Positions 34,980 through 44,248 of a stretch of DNA of 64,000 bases are shown here, piece by piece (position 1 is the stretch's first letter; each line of letters begins with the position of its first letter). The DNA comes from Corynebacterium epidermidicanis (GTDB lineage Bacteria > Actinomycetota > Actinomycetes > Mycobacteriales > Mycobacteriaceae), in the NCBI RefSeq assembly GCF_001021025.1, contig NZ_CP011541.1, forward strand, positions 434,001-498,000, given 5' to 3'. The position numbers and the translations under genes are program-made. Below the pieces are notes generated by a model, which saw only the letters and a program-made list of their open reading frames with translations, had not been told where the DNA came from and did no database searches.

Positions 34980-36691
34980 TGCCTCGTATGGGTGGGCCAA
35001 AGGCGAGGAAGCCGTCGGGGGCGTCGAAAAGCGGGCAGGATAGCAAAGGATCCATCGTTGAGCTGTTGAAAGAAACCATTGCGGATTTGTCTGCGGCTGC
35101 AGCTGGGTTTTGGTCTGGACCCGCGATTACCCCGGCCAAGGTTGAAGAAGCGATGCGCACGACCGACGGGATGGACCCGCAGGCAGGTCAAACCGCCCTC
35201 TCCGATGCGACTCAAGCGAGCGCGAAGAAGGTGAAGGGACGAGGGGTGCTCTCCATCGTCTTTGGGCTCATCGTCTCCTTTGCTAGCGGGCTCATCGCCG
35301 ATGAAGTTCGCTCGCGGGTGTGGGATTGGATCACTAAGGACGAGGAAGCTGAGCAGCTTAAAGCTGACCAGGAGCAGTGTTCGCAAGGGTGTACACAAGC
35401 GGAGGACACCGCCAACGCAGCTGCGAACGAACTGGTTGCAGCCACTGCCGCACATATCCGGGCCATCACCTCAGCCTTATCGACGATTGAACCGGCCGAA
35501 CATCCCGATGCCTTCGCAAGCATAGTTGCTGCTGGGGATGCAGCCATTGCACAGTGCTCAGCTGCGCTCATTGGGCTTTCGCAAGACCGGGATCGCTGTA
35601 TTGCCAGCACGTACAACGAGATGTTGGCGCGGATTGGTCAGGTATGCGAAACACCGATTCCCGCGCTGCCCGCGGCTTGTGACGAGGTTAAAAAGTGCGA
35701 AGCGGTTCCAGCTGCAAAGGAGGCAAAGCCGGGGGAAGAGTTGGAATGCGTCGAAAAGCAGGTTGCTTCGAGTGGTCCGGCCAGCGCACCTGTGGAGTGT
35801 CCCCAGACTCAGCCGGCGGCGACTGCTGCACCAGCGCCGGCCCCTGCACCCGCGCTCCAGGATTGTCCGAAGCCAGCGCCACAGACTCAGCCTGCCCAAG
35901 CTCCGGTAGGTATACCAGCAACTCAAGAAGTGCAGAACCGGCCAGCACCAGTGGACTGCCCGGAGCCTCAGCCGGAGGCACAGCGGGAGCCCAAGGCCGA
36001 GACTCGCCCAGAGCCAGTTGCCCAGGTGCGCATAGTGAATCCGATTGTGGAGTGCCCTGAAGAAGCAAGCCCTGTGCCACCAGCGAAGCAAGAGGTGTCC
36101 TGCCCACCGACTCAGCCTGCAGCGACTGGGGAAATCAAGGTGGTTGAGCAACCAGCTCCAGCTGAACCATGCAATTGTGACGATGAAAAACCAGACTCTG
36201 TGGATCAGCCATCTGGGGAAACTGAAGAGGTATGCACTGAAGAAACTAGCACCGAGACCTGTGGTTTGGGAACGGTCCTCGTTGCTGGGTTAGCGCTGGT
36301 AGCGATAGGTGCACTGATCGATTTCGCGCTCGATCACTTCCTGTCTGAGGCAACGCCGGAGCCAGCTGCAGAACCGGTGCCTACACCGGAACCGGCGCCA
36401 GCTGCAGTGCCTGAACCGCAACCTGCTGCTCATCAACCGCCGCCGCCACCAATAACGGACCCAGCGCAGGAACCACCTCCTCCGCCTAAGAAGGTGGTGC
36501 CTCCGCCTGTCACTACGGAACCACCTTCACCGCCTAAACAATTCGATTCAGCCTCGGTGGTAGGTGGTACGCCAGCTCCCGCTGAGGTCTTTCCGGCCGC
36601 GGGGGAGGCAGTTCCTGCGGAACCAGAACTGGTGGGAGCTGGATCAAGCATGGGATCGTCTGCACATATTCACAAGGCCGGAGCGTGGTAA
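34979..36691 (+). CDS. Large Cys/Pro-rich membrane protein, possible T7SS-linked
   Basis: 570 residues. The N-terminal 110 residues are helical with a hydrophobic segment (GVLSIVFGLIVSFASGLIA). A helical domain with paired cysteines follows (EQCSQGC, AQCSAAL, DRCIAS, VCETP, AACDEVKKC). Then comes a long Pro/Gln-rich region with repeated (V/D)CPEPQP-like units, a second hydrophobic helix (GTVLVAGLALVAIGALIDFAL), and a Pro-rich tail. No known catalytic domain is seen. The layout (helical head, proline-rich linker, membrane segments) resembles EspE/EspK-like ESX-associated proteins. Translation is coupled to the EspC-like gene. Confidence 0.6.
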   Translation: MPRMGGPKARKPSGASKSGQDSKGSIVELLKETIADLSAAAAGFWSGPAITPAKVEEAMRTTDGMDPQAGQTALSDATQASAKKVKGRGVLSIVFGLIVSFASGLIADEVRSRVWDWITKDEEAEQLKADQEQCSQGCTQAEDTANAAANELVAATAAHIRAITSALSTIEPAEHPDAFASIVAAGDAAIAQCSAALIGLSQDRDRCIASTYNEMLARIGQVCETPIPALPAACDEVKKCEAVPAAKEAKPGEELECVEKQVASSGPASAPVECPQTQPAATAAPAPAPAPALQDCPKPAPQTQPAQAPVGIPATQEVQNRPAPVDCPEPQPEAQREPKAETRPEPVAQVRIVNPIVECPEEASPVPPAKQEVSCPPTQPAATGEIKVVEQPAPAEPCNCDDEKPDSVDQPSGETEEVCTEETSTETCGLGTVLVAGLALVAIGALIDFALDHFLSEATPEPAAEPVPTPEPAPAAVPEPQPAAHQPPPPPITDPAQEPPPPPKKVVPPPVTTEPPSPPKQFDSASVVGGTPAPAEVFPAAGEAVPAEPELVGAGSSMGSSAHIHKAGAW

Positions 36692-36694
36692 CTG

Positions 36695-37021
36695 ATGAAG
36701 AATACTGATTTTGATGAAATCTTGGCTGATTTCCGACGCCGAGCTATCGAAAGAATCGCCGAGTTTGAGCGCAGCTTGGAGCAGTCGCAATCGCAAGTGA
36801 AGAAAGCTGTCGCAGGGGTCCACGGCCAAAATGTTCCACACCAGAGACCTGAAAGCCGCACCGAAAACCTCGCCGTCGTACCAAGGACAACGGCGAATGC
36901 TGCTCGGCGGACCAACCCTTCGCAGCCTCGGGCTGAACTGGGTTTGCCAAGGAAGGGGTGGGGACGTGGCGCTGGTCAGCCTGCGACTGCGGTGCGGAGT
37001 GTACTGCAGCGCGGAAACTGA
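36695..37021 (+). CDS. Short YbaB/EspL-like helical protein
   Basis: 108 residues. The first 45 form a charged amphipathic helix (DEILADFRRRAIERIAEFERSL), a pattern of YbaB/EbfC-like and EspL-type proteins; the rest is basic and low in complexity. It follows the previous stop by 3 bp and completes a three-gene unit. Family membership is tentative. Confidence 0.5.
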   Translation: MKNTDFDEILADFRRRAIERIAEFERSLEQSQSQVKKAVAGVHGQNVPHQRPESRTENLAVVPRTTANAARRTNPSQPRAELGLPRKGWGRGAGQPATAVRSVLQRGN

Positions 37022-37043
37022 CCAGGTTACGGGCGCAGTGTGG

Positions 37044-37904
37044 CTATTTGCTCACCTTGATTGAGGTGCCGTTACCAGCATTGGAATCAGCGAGTTTGAG
37101 AGCAATCCCAGTTGAGTCGTAGCTAAGAACTTTCTTCGCTACGGCAGTGGGATCGGAGAAGGCTGAATATTTGTTTTCGTTTGCCACGCGGTGCAGCAAG
37201 AAGCCGGTGAGCAGCCCGCGGGCGATCTCTTGCTTGGCCGACTGTGGCATGCCAAGCCCCGCAGCAACGCGGAGAGGAGAAAACTCAGCGAATCCGCGTT
37301 GAGTGCCGTCTTCGATCTCGCGGTAAGTTACTGCGCCACCCCAGTTTCCAGCTACCCGAAGCGGGTTGCCTGCCTCGATGAAATCAGGAGAAGAAGGTCC
37401 GATGATTAGGCCTGGGGCCGAAACGTGAGCAGCCGCGCTCACTGAGGAAGGGGACGTTTCGGCAGGGTAGAGAGCAGCCACGGCGCGCAGACGCTCGCGA
37501 CCTGCAGCGGCCAAGATGGCGGCGCCGGCACCCATCCCGTGGCCGGCGAGACCAATTTTGCCGGGTGCAACAGTAACGTGACCGGCCCCAAGTTTGACGC
37601 CAGTGAGAATCTGCAATGCAGTCTCCAAGTCAGAGGCCAAGCCCTTGTGATTCGGCAGTGGACCGACCTCGGTGGCCGGAGCCGCCACGACGATGCCCCA
37701 GCTCGCCAGGTGGCGAAGTGTGGCATGGTAACGCTTGATGTCAGTCATCCAGTCGTGTCCAAAAGCGACAGCTGGCAGGCCATTGCCTTCCGCAGGCGTG
37801 TAAAGGCGCCCCGGTAGGCCCGCGTATTCCAGATCGCCCACCAAAACTCGGTGAGGACCACGCTTGGACAGGTTGCTCATTAGTTTGTTCAGGTTCTCAG
37901 CCAC
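37044..37904 (-). CDS. Alpha/beta-hydrolase-fold protein lacking the serine nucleophile
   Basis: A dienelactone/cutinase-like alpha/beta-hydrolase fold: VAFGHDWM oxyanion region, ASWGIVVAAPA strand, nucleophile elbow LAGHGMGAGAA, and later SPDFIEAGNP. In the elbow the expected GHSMG reads GHGMG (codon GGG), so the catalytic serine is missing. It may be a non-catalytic or repurposed relative. The start is uncertain: GTG at 37904 is used, a TTG at 37922 is the alternative, and neither has a strong ribosome binding site. The gene faces the EspC-like operon. Confidence 0.8.
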   Translation of the reverse strand: MAENLNKLMSNLSKRGPHRVLVGDLEYAGLPGRLYTPAEGNGLPAVAFGHDWMTDIKRYHATLRHLASWGIVVAAPATEVGPLPNHKGLASDLETALQILTGVKLGAGHVTVAPGKIGLAGHGMGAGAAILAAAGRERLRAVAALYPAETSPSSVSAAAHVSAPGLIIGPSSPDFIEAGNPLRVAGNWGGAVTYREIEDGTQRGFAEFSPLRVAAGLGMPQSAKQEIARGLLTGFLLHRVANENKYSAFSDPTAVAKKVLSYDSTGIALKLADSNAGNGTSIKVSK

Positions 37905-37950
37905 ATCACAAGGATAGTGCAAAGCTTAAGGAGTCGTCGCAAAAGTTGCT

Positions 37951-38013
37951 GCTTATCGACGCTCACCTGCCCTCAACACGGGTGGGGACCAGGAGGGCGT
38001 CGATAAGCTTTTT
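37951..38013. repeat. Inverted pair of the CGTCGATAAG decamer upstream of glmS
   Basis: GCTTATCGACGC (37951-37962) and GCGTCGATAAGC (37997-38008) form a perfect 12-bp stem followed by TTTTT. Both arms are copies of the decamer that recurs in this window. It lies between two divergent genes, so a simple terminator role is unexpected on the minus side. Confidence 0.85.
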
Positions 38014-38091
38014 GCTGGCTATCAGAGGTAGATAGTTAGATACATGGGTAAGGGTCGCTAATCGGGGGCCGATACCTCTAAGATTGTCGCT

Positions 38092-39957
38092 ATGTGTGGA
38101 ATCGTGGGATACGTAGGCGGACAGCAGGGTCTTAACATCGCAGTTGAGGCATTGCGCCGCATGGAATATCGAGGCTACGACTCGTCAGGAGTTGCGGTTG
38201 TCGATGGTGCTGGCTCTATTAACATCGTCAAGCGTGCTGGAAAGCTAGCCAACCTGGAAGACAAAATCGCGGAAGTCGGTGCGGAGAGCCTCGCTGGCTC
38301 GACCGCAATTGGACATACGCGTTGGGCCACGCATGGTCGCCCAACGGATCAAAATGCGCACCCGCACCTGTCTTTCGACGGCAAAGCTGCAATTGTCCAT
38401 AACGGCATCATCGAAAACTTTGCTCCGTTGCGCGAACAGCTGATCAAAGACGGCGTGGAGCTGAAGTCCGAAACTGACTCGGAAGTTGCAGCTCACCTGT
38501 TGGCCCAGGCCTACAACGAGGGCGAAACTGCCGGCGACTTCCGCGCTTCGGCGTTGAAGGTTCTTGGCGGTCTGGAAGGTGCGTTCACGCTTTTGTTCAC
38601 GCACGCTGATCACCCAGGCACCGTTATCGCTGCGCGTCGTTCGACTCCGTTGATCGTCGGTATCGGCGAAGGCGAGATGTTCCTGGGTTCGGACGTTGCA
38701 GCGTTCATTGAGCACACCAAGCAAGCTGTTGAACTCGGACAAGACAGCGTTGTCATCATTACCGCTGATGATTTCGAAATCCTGAACTTCGATGGCACTC
38801 CTGGTGAAGGCAAAGAATTCACCATTGACTGGGATCTCGCTGCTGCCGAAAAGGGCGGCTACGACTCCTTCATGATGAAGGAAATCCACGAGCAGCCGGA
38901 CGCTGTTCGTGACACCCTCGTGGGGCACTTTATCGACGGGCGCATCGTGCTGGACGAAGCCAACATCTCGGAAGCAGAGCTCAAGGCTGTCAATAAGGTC
39001 TTCGTGGTTGCCTGTGGTTCGGCGTACCACTCCGGGTTGCTGGCAAAGTACGCCATTGAGCACTGGGTGCGTATTCCAGTGGAAATTGAAGTGGCCTCGG
39101 AGTTCCGTTACCGCGACCCAGTACTTGACGCGAACACCCTCGTCGTCGCTGTTTCGCAATCCGGTGAAACTGCGGACACCCTGGAGGCCGTGCGCCACGC
39201 TAAGACCCAAGGTGCGAAGGTCCTGGCAGTGTGCAACACCAACGGCTCCCAGATTCCGCGTGAATCCGATGCTGTGCTCTACACCCACGCTGGCCCAGAA
39301 ATTGGCGTCGCCTCCACCAAGGCGTTCTTGGCGCAGGTAGCTGCCAACTATATCGTCGGTCTCGCACTCGCGCAGGCCAAGGGCACCAAGTACCCAGATG
39401 AAATCCGCGAGATCTGGACCGCACTGGAAGAGATTCCGGCGAAGATCGCAGAGGTGTTGAGCTGTGAAGAACAGGTCACCGAGATTGCCCGCACCCTCGG
39501 TGCGATCAAGACCATGCTGTTCCTCGGTCGTGGCGTCGGATTCCCAGTTGCCCTTGAAGGTGCGCTGAAGCTCAAGGAGCTGGCTTACATCCATGCGGAA
39601 GGCTTCGCGGCGGGCGAGCTCAAGCACGGTCCGATCGCTCTGATTGAAGATGACCTGCCGGTTGTCGTCGTCGTGCCGTCGCCACGCGGTGTGAAGGTGC
39701 TGCACTCTAAGATCGTCTCCAACATTCAGGAGATCCGCGCCCGCGGTGCCAAGACCATCGTGATTGCCGAGGAAGGCGACGACGCTGTCGAGCCTTTCGC
39801 AAACTGGCTGATCCGCATCCCGAAGTCATCGACGATCATGCAGCCACTGCTGGCAACGGTGCCTTTGCAGTACTTGTCGGCCGAGATTGCTCGTCAGTGT
39901 GGCAACGACGATATTGACAAGCCACGTAACTTGGCGAAATCGGTGACTGTGGAATAG
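38092..39957 (+). CDS. glmS: Glutamine--fructose-6-phosphate aminotransferase GlmS
   Basis: GlmS makes glucosamine-6-phosphate. The N-terminal glutaminase starts MCGIVGYVGG with Cys2 as nucleophile and has IGHTRWATHG and VHNGIIENF. The two SIS domains follow (CGSAYHSGLLAKYAIE, QSGETADT, ALEGALKLKELAYIHAEGF partly quoted). The end is KPRNLAKSVTVE, with the catalytic Lys. 621 residues match the family. Confidence 0.98.
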   Translation: MCGIVGYVGGQQGLNIAVEALRRMEYRGYDSSGVAVVDGAGSINIVKRAGKLANLEDKIAEVGAESLAGSTAIGHTRWATHGRPTDQNAHPHLSFDGKAAIVHNGIIENFAPLREQLIKDGVELKSETDSEVAAHLLAQAYNEGETAGDFRASALKVLGGLEGAFTLLFTHADHPGTVIAARRSTPLIVGIGEGEMFLGSDVAAFIEHTKQAVELGQDSVVIITADDFEILNFDGTPGEGKEFTIDWDLAAAEKGGYDSFMMKEIHEQPDAVRDTLVGHFIDGRIVLDEANISEAELKAVNKVFVVACGSAYHSGLLAKYAIEHWVRIPVEIEVASEFRYRDPVLDANTLVVAVSQSGETADTLEAVRHAKTQGAKVLAVCNTNGSQIPRESDAVLYTHAGPEIGVASTKAFLAQVAANYIVGLALAQAKGTKYPDEIREIWTALEEIPAKIAEVLSCEEQVTEIARTLGAIKTMLFLGRGVGFPVALEGALKLKELAYIHAEGFAAGELKHGPIALIEDDLPVVVVVPSPRGVKVLHSKIVSNIQEIRARGAKTIVIAEEGDDAVEPFANWLIRIPKSSTIMQPLLATVPLQYLSAEIARQCGNDDIDKPRNLAKSVTVE

Positions 39958-39976
39958 TCGCTGTCCATCTTCGCTG

Positions 39977-40014
39977 AAGTGCCCCAATGCCGACGAGTCG
40001 GTGTTGGGGCACTT
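39977..40014 (+). terminator. Terminator of glmS
   Basis: AAGTGCCCCAA (39977-39987) pairs with TTGGGGCACTT (40004-40014) around an inner GCCGAC/GTCGGT stem. Confidence 0.8.
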
Positions 40015-40217
40015 GGCGTTCGTGCCCGGCGTAAGGCTACCTGGATTTAAATCCGAGTAATATTCATTTGGCGGATGGTGGGGATTCGTGCGTAGCCAGC
40101 GGTTTTGGACTTTTGATGCTCTGATTGACGCGAATAATTTTAGAATTTCTTAATAACTTTCTAAGGATAGGTTAAGTTGGTCACTGTTCTAAATAAATCT
40201 GAAAAAAGGGGCACCCA

Positions 40218-41123
40218 ATGTTTAATTCCATGAAGAAGCGCGTTCTGGCCACAGCCGTCGCTATCGCAACCGTTAGTACTGGAGTAGCGGTCGCACCAGC
40301 TCAGGCTGCGGAACCATTCCCGATCGCTCACTCCACTGCACACGAAAGCAACCCACTTTTCGGTCTGCTGCCACCGCACTTGCGTAACGACGAAGGCATT
40401 CGCCAGATCCTCGCCATCCTTGGCGTCGCTGGTGGACTTGCTGGCGTCATTGCCTTGATCGCGACTTTCGCAAAGGGTGGCGGAAGCAGCATGACATCGT
40501 CGGGCTCGAGCATGAACCCAGGTAAGAACACCACGCCTGCTGCGACGACCACGCCTGCTGCGACGACCACGCCTGCTGCGACGACCACGCCGCGTCCTTC
40601 GTCTTCGGTTCCGACGACGGCTCCGACTGTGTCTTTGCCTGAAGGCACGATTCCGGCCACCACCACGCCGACGACGAGCACTCCAGTGACCACCACGCCG
40701 ACGACGAGCACTCCAGTGACCACCACGCCGACTATGACCACTCCAGCGACCACCATGCCTGCTGCCACCACCACTCCTGCCCCTTCGATCGTTTTGACGC
40801 AGAAGGAACAGCAGCTTTGGGCTGCGATAAACCAGGAGCGTGTAGCTCGCGGGCTTAAGCCATTGACGCTTGATGCTAACGTGACCAGTATCGCTCGCAC
40901 CGATGCGCAGAAGAATGTCGATACCACTACCATCAACAAGACCACCCAGAACTTTGGTGCTCTCTACGCTGGTCACCCGCTGTCTATGCCGTTTTCTGAC
41001 TTCCTCACCCAAAAAGTGCCTTCTACGTTCACTGGTTTTACAAACGCATCCTTGACGAAGATCGGCGTCGGAATCGTCGAGAAGGATGGCATGGACTGGA
41101 TTGTGGCGTACTCCGCTTTCTAA
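40218..41123 (+). CDS. Secreted CAP/SCP-like protein with Thr-Pro repeats
   Basis: 301 residues: a signal peptide (MKKRVLATAVAIATVST..., cut near AQAAE), a hydrophobic segment (ILAILGVAGGLAGVIALIA) that may anchor it, a low-complexity Thr/Pro linker encoded by DNA tandem repeats, and a C-terminal CAP-like domain (LWAAINQERVARGLKPL, then IGVGIVEKDGMDWIVAYS). The domain lacks the usual HR.NIL motif, so it is a divergent member. A/T-rich DNA just upstream probably holds the promoter; AAAAGGGG precedes the ATG. Confidence 0.85.
   Translation: MFNSMKKRVLATAVAIATVSTGVAVAPAQAAEPFPIAHSTAHESNPLFGLLPPHLRNDEGIRQILAILGVAGGLAGVIALIATFAKGGGSSMTSSGSSMNPGKNTTPAATTTPAATTTPAATTTPRPSSSVPTTAPTVSLPEGTIPATTTPTTSTPVTTTPTTSTPVTTTPTMTTPATTMPAATTTPAPSIVLTQKEQQLWAAINQERVARGLKPLTLDANVTSIARTDAQKNVDTTTINKTTQNFGALYAGHPLSMPFSDFLTQKVPSTFTGFTNASLTKIGVGIVEKDGMDWIVAYSAF
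40533..40586 (+). repeat. 18-bp tandem repeat, three copies, in the CAP gene
   Basis: Three perfect copies of ACGCCTGCTGCGACGACC (40533, 40551, 40569) encode TPAATT units. Copy number could change by slippage without loss of frame. Confidence 0.9.
40661..40750 (+). repeat. 30-bp tandem repeat in the CAP gene
   Basis: Two perfect copies (40661-40690, 40691-40720) and one degenerate copy (40721-40750), encoding TTPTTSTPVT units. In-frame length variation is likely between strains. Confidence 0.88.
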
Positions 41124-41176
41124 GTTTTAGACTTAACCACGTTTCTTAGGGCGAGTCGGTCGGTACATTTGAGGAT

Positions 41177-42547
41177 ATGAATTCTCCTGCATATCAGCCG
41201 ATTTACACCCCTTCGCAGATTCGTGATGCCGAAGCGCCGTTGATTGCATTGCTTGGAAACAAGCTCATGCGATCAGCGGCGTTTGCTGTTGCTCGCGAAG
41301 CAAAGCTACTCATCCGCAAGCTGGATCGTTCGCCTTATGGCGCGCGGGTTTTGGTGCTGGCAGGAAAAGGTAATAACGCTGGCGACGCCCTATTTGCTGC
41401 CGCTGAATTGGAGAAGTCTGGCGCACGCATTTATGTCTGGCAGGTCGCTGAGCGCACCCATGCGGCGGGGCTGAGTGCTCTGAAGTGGCCTCGCTTTGTC
41501 TCGGAGTGCCCGGATGGGATTGACTTAGTTCTAGATGGAATCGTGGGGATCGGCGCGAAAGGCGGCCTCGAGGGCGAAGCAGCTCGGGCTGTTGCCGCAG
41601 TCGCTGGAATTCCGGCGCTCGCTGTCGATGTGCCGAGCGGCGTGGGGCCTATGAGTGGTCGGGCCACGGGGGCGTCGATAAGCGCCCAGGTCACGGTGAC
41701 TTTTGGTGGGCTGAAGCCGGTGCATGTGCGCGGGTTTGAGCACTGCGGGGAGGTGAAGTTGTATGGGCTGGGTATCGAGGACAACTTGGGTACGCCGTGG
41801 GGTTACCACGTGCGCCGGGTGGATCATTGGCCATATCCCGGCCCGGAGGACGATAAATATAGCACCGGTGTCGTGGGTATCCACGCTGGTAGTGAGGAGT
41901 ATCCGGGGGCTGCGGTATTAGCGACGCTGGGGGCGGTGCGGGCGACGTCGGCCATGGTTCGCTACGCGGGGCCCAGCCACGCGGACGTCGTACGAGCGCT
42001 GCCGGAGGTGGTGGCAACCCAAACCCCTGCGGAAGCCGGGCGGGTGCAGGCGTGGGTGTACGGCCCGGGTGCTGGGGTGGATCGTGCTGCGATGCTCGAC
42101 ATGCTCGCTCGCCCCGAGCCCCTGCTTATCGACGCCGATGGCATCACCGCTCTCGCTGCCTCCGAAACTGGGATCAATGCCCTCTGTGATCGGGAAGCGT
42201 TCACCGTGCTCACCCCACATCGAGGCGAATTCGAACGGCTTACTACTGCTCAGACGGCACAACAACTTGCCCACGAGCTTGGAGTTTGTGTCTTGCTTAA
42301 AGGTCGCGTCACGGAGGTGGCCTATGGCGACGAACTGTATCTCATCGAAGCGGGTTCATCGTGGGCAGCCACACCAGGATCCGGTGATGTCCTCTCCGGC
42401 ATCATCGGGGCGGCTATCGCAGCTGAACCTACCGCGCGGATGGTGGCGAATGCTGTGCGCATGCATGCTAACGCTGCTGCACTCTGCGGAGGCCCGGTGC
42501 CAGCGGGTGACATTGCTCGGGCACTGACGCAAGTGATTCGACCCTAG
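41177..42547 (+). CDS. nnr: Bifunctional NAD(P)H-hydrate repair enzyme Nnr
   Basis: 456 residues joining two activities. The N-terminal epimerase (residues 1-200; IYTPSQIRDAE, LAGKGNNAGDAL, VDVPSGVGP) converts the R to the S form of NAD(P)HX. The C-terminal ADP-dependent dehydratase (YGPGAG, LLIDADGITAL, VLTPHRGEFERL, ATPGSGDVLSGI) restores NAD(P)H. It repairs hydrated cofactors in the cytoplasm. It is followed by alr 19 bp later, the order common in corynebacteria. Confidence 0.95.
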   Translation: MNSPAYQPIYTPSQIRDAEAPLIALLGNKLMRSAAFAVAREAKLLIRKLDRSPYGARVLVLAGKGNNAGDALFAAAELEKSGARIYVWQVAERTHAAGLSALKWPRFVSECPDGIDLVLDGIVGIGAKGGLEGEAARAVAAVAGIPALAVDVPSGVGPMSGRATGASISAQVTVTFGGLKPVHVRGFEHCGEVKLYGLGIEDNLGTPWGYHVRRVDHWPYPGPEDDKYSTGVVGIHAGSEEYPGAAVLATLGAVRATSAMVRYAGPSHADVVRALPEVVATQTPAEAGRVQAWVYGPGAGVDRAAMLDMLARPEPLLIDADGITALAASETGINALCDREAFTVLTPHRGEFERLTTAQTAQQLAHELGVCVLLKGRVTEVAYGDELYLIEAGSSWAATPGSGDVLSGIIGAAIAAEPTARMVANAVRMHANAAALCGGPVPAGDIARALTQVIRP

Positions 42548-42565
42548 AGTGGCACAATAGTGTGC

Positions 42566-43666
42566 ATGAGTCAGCTTCGGTCCATCATTAATTTAGACGC
42601 CATTGCGCATAACACTCGTGTAGTGAAAGCGGAAGCTGGTGGGGCGAAGTTGATGTGCGTAGTGAAAGCGGACGGTTACAACCACGGCATGCGACATGTC
42701 GCTGAGGTGATGGCGGCCAACGGTGCTGACCAATTCGGTGTGGCCACGCTTGAGGAAGCGGTGCTTCTTCGTGACGCTGGCATCATGCAGCCTATCCTGT
42801 TCTGGTTGTGGACCCCTACCATCGATCTGTCTCCGGCATTTGACCGAGGCTTGGACATTGGGGTGGCGGGTTTGGAGCACGTTCGCGCTGTGGTTGCTGC
42901 TGGCCAGCCTGCCCGGGTCACCGTTGGCGTAGACACTGGCCTCAACCGTTCTGGAATTGATGAGGAAGACTGGGCACGCGCATTCACTCTGTTAGCTATG
43001 CAGCCACAGATCACGGTGACGGGCCTTTTTAGTCACCTGTCTAGCGCTGATGAGCTCGGCTCCACTGCAACTGACGAACAGGTGGCCACGTTTAAGCGGG
43101 CATTGGCCATCGCGCGCGCCTGCGGACTGGACCCGCGCTGTAATCACTTGGCGAACTCGCCCGGCCTGCTCATGCACGACGACTTCGGCCTAGAAATGGT
43201 CCGTCCAGGACTCGCGTGCTACGGGTATTCGCCGTTGCCGACCTCCTCCTACGGCTCTGAGCTGCGCCCTGCCATGACCTGGGAAGCCGATGTGGTGACG
43301 GTCAAGCGTATTCGCGCCGGAGAGGGGGCGTCCTACAACCTGACGTGGCATGCGCCTTCCGATGGCTATACGGCGATTGTCCCAGTAGGTTACGCCGACG
43401 GCTTGCCCCGTGAAGTCCAGGGTTCTTTCGCTGTGACGATCAACGGTCGTCGATATCCGCAGGTAGGACGCGTTTGTATGGACCAAATCGTGGTGTGGTT
43501 GGGGGCAACCACCGATGTTGAACCTGGTGATACCGCCCTCTTGTTTGGCCCCGGTGATCGCGGCGAAATGACCGCCACCGAGGTTGCCGACGCAGCCGGT
43601 ACCATCAACTACGAAATCTTGTGCACCCCGCGCGGGCGCACCGAGCGCGTGTACGTGGGAGGTTAG
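42566..43666 (+). CDS. alr: Alanine racemase
   Basis: 366 residues. The PLP lysine is in CVVKADGYNHG; the catalytic tyrosine side has VPVGYADGLPR; VCMDQIVVWLG is conserved. It makes D-alanine for peptidoglycan. ATG 42566 fits the family start (MSQLRSIINLDAI); a GTG six bases upstream is in frame but less likely. The tsaE start follows the stop by 2 bp, so they are co-transcribed. Confidence 0.96.
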   Translation: MSQLRSIINLDAIAHNTRVVKAEAGGAKLMCVVKADGYNHGMRHVAEVMAANGADQFGVATLEEAVLLRDAGIMQPILFWLWTPTIDLSPAFDRGLDIGVAGLEHVRAVVAAGQPARVTVGVDTGLNRSGIDEEDWARAFTLLAMQPQITVTGLFSHLSSADELGSTATDEQVATFKRALAIARACGLDPRCNHLANSPGLLMHDDFGLEMVRPGLACYGYSPLPTSSYGSELRPAMTWEADVVTVKRIRAGEGASYNLTWHAPSDGYTAIVPVGYADGLPREVQGSFAVTINGRRYPQVGRVCMDQIVVWLGATTDVEPGDTALLFGPGDRGEMTATEVADAAGTINYEILCTPRGRTERVYVGG

Positions 43667-43668
43667 TA

Positions 43669-44130
43669 GTGGAATCTGTACGCTGCGAAACTATGGAGGA
43701 TACCCAGGCCTGGGGGTTTAAGCTGGGGCAATCCTTGCGCGCCGGGGATGTCGTCATCCTCGACGGGCCACTTGGCGCTGGCAAAACCACCCTCACGCAG
43801 GGTATTGCTCGTGGCCTCGGGGTGAAAGGCCGCGTGACGTCCCCGACCTTTGTGATCGCCCGAGAGCACCGCTCGCTTAACGACGGCCCCTCCCTCGTAC
43901 ATGTGGATGCCTACCGGCTGCTAGATTCCGGAGTGGATCCACTCGGCGCATTGGACTCCCTGGACCTGGATACTGACCTGCTCGACTCCGTGGTTGTTGC
44001 AGAATGGGGCGGCGGCCTCGTAGAGCAGATTGCAGATCGCTACCTTTTTGTGCAGCTCGACCGTGAGACCGCGGTGGCTGAAGATCCGGAGTCAGAGGCG
44101 CGGATTATCTCTTGGGAGTGGCGGGGTTAG
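43669..44130 (+). CDS. tsaE: tRNA t6A biosynthesis ATPase TsaE
   Basis: 153 residues with Walker A LDGPLGAGKTTL, TSPTFVIAREH and VHVDAYRL, and the VVVAEWGGG end motif. TsaE drives t6A37 formation with TsaB and TsaD, encoded 3 kb downstream and separated here by the LGFP toxin remnant. GTG 43669 follows GGGAGG by a few bases. The usual neighbour tsaB has been pushed away by the 2.6-kb insertion-like region. Confidence 0.94.
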   Translation: MESVRCETMEDTQAWGFKLGQSLRAGDVVILDGPLGAGKTTLTQGIARGLGVKGRVTSPTFVIAREHRSLNDGPSLVHVDAYRLLDSGVDPLGALDSLDLDTDLLDSVVVAEWGGGLVEQIADRYLFVQLDRETAVAEDPESEARIISWEWRG

Positions 44131-44248
44131 CGTTTGCAAAGCTAATGGAATTGCGGTGAGAAAATTCCTCTCGAACAATTCCAGAATCCGAAAAATAGGG
44201 GCGTTTTTTCATTGGACGCCAAAATGGCTGGTAGTTTCGAAATATGAG

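Noticed and set aside
37044..37922. Active esterase annotation
   Set aside because: The nucleophile position is Gly, so catalytic function is not supported.
38245..39705. 486-codon minus-strand frame opposite glmS
   Set aside because: GlmS on the plus strand is unmistakable; the opposite frame has no family features.
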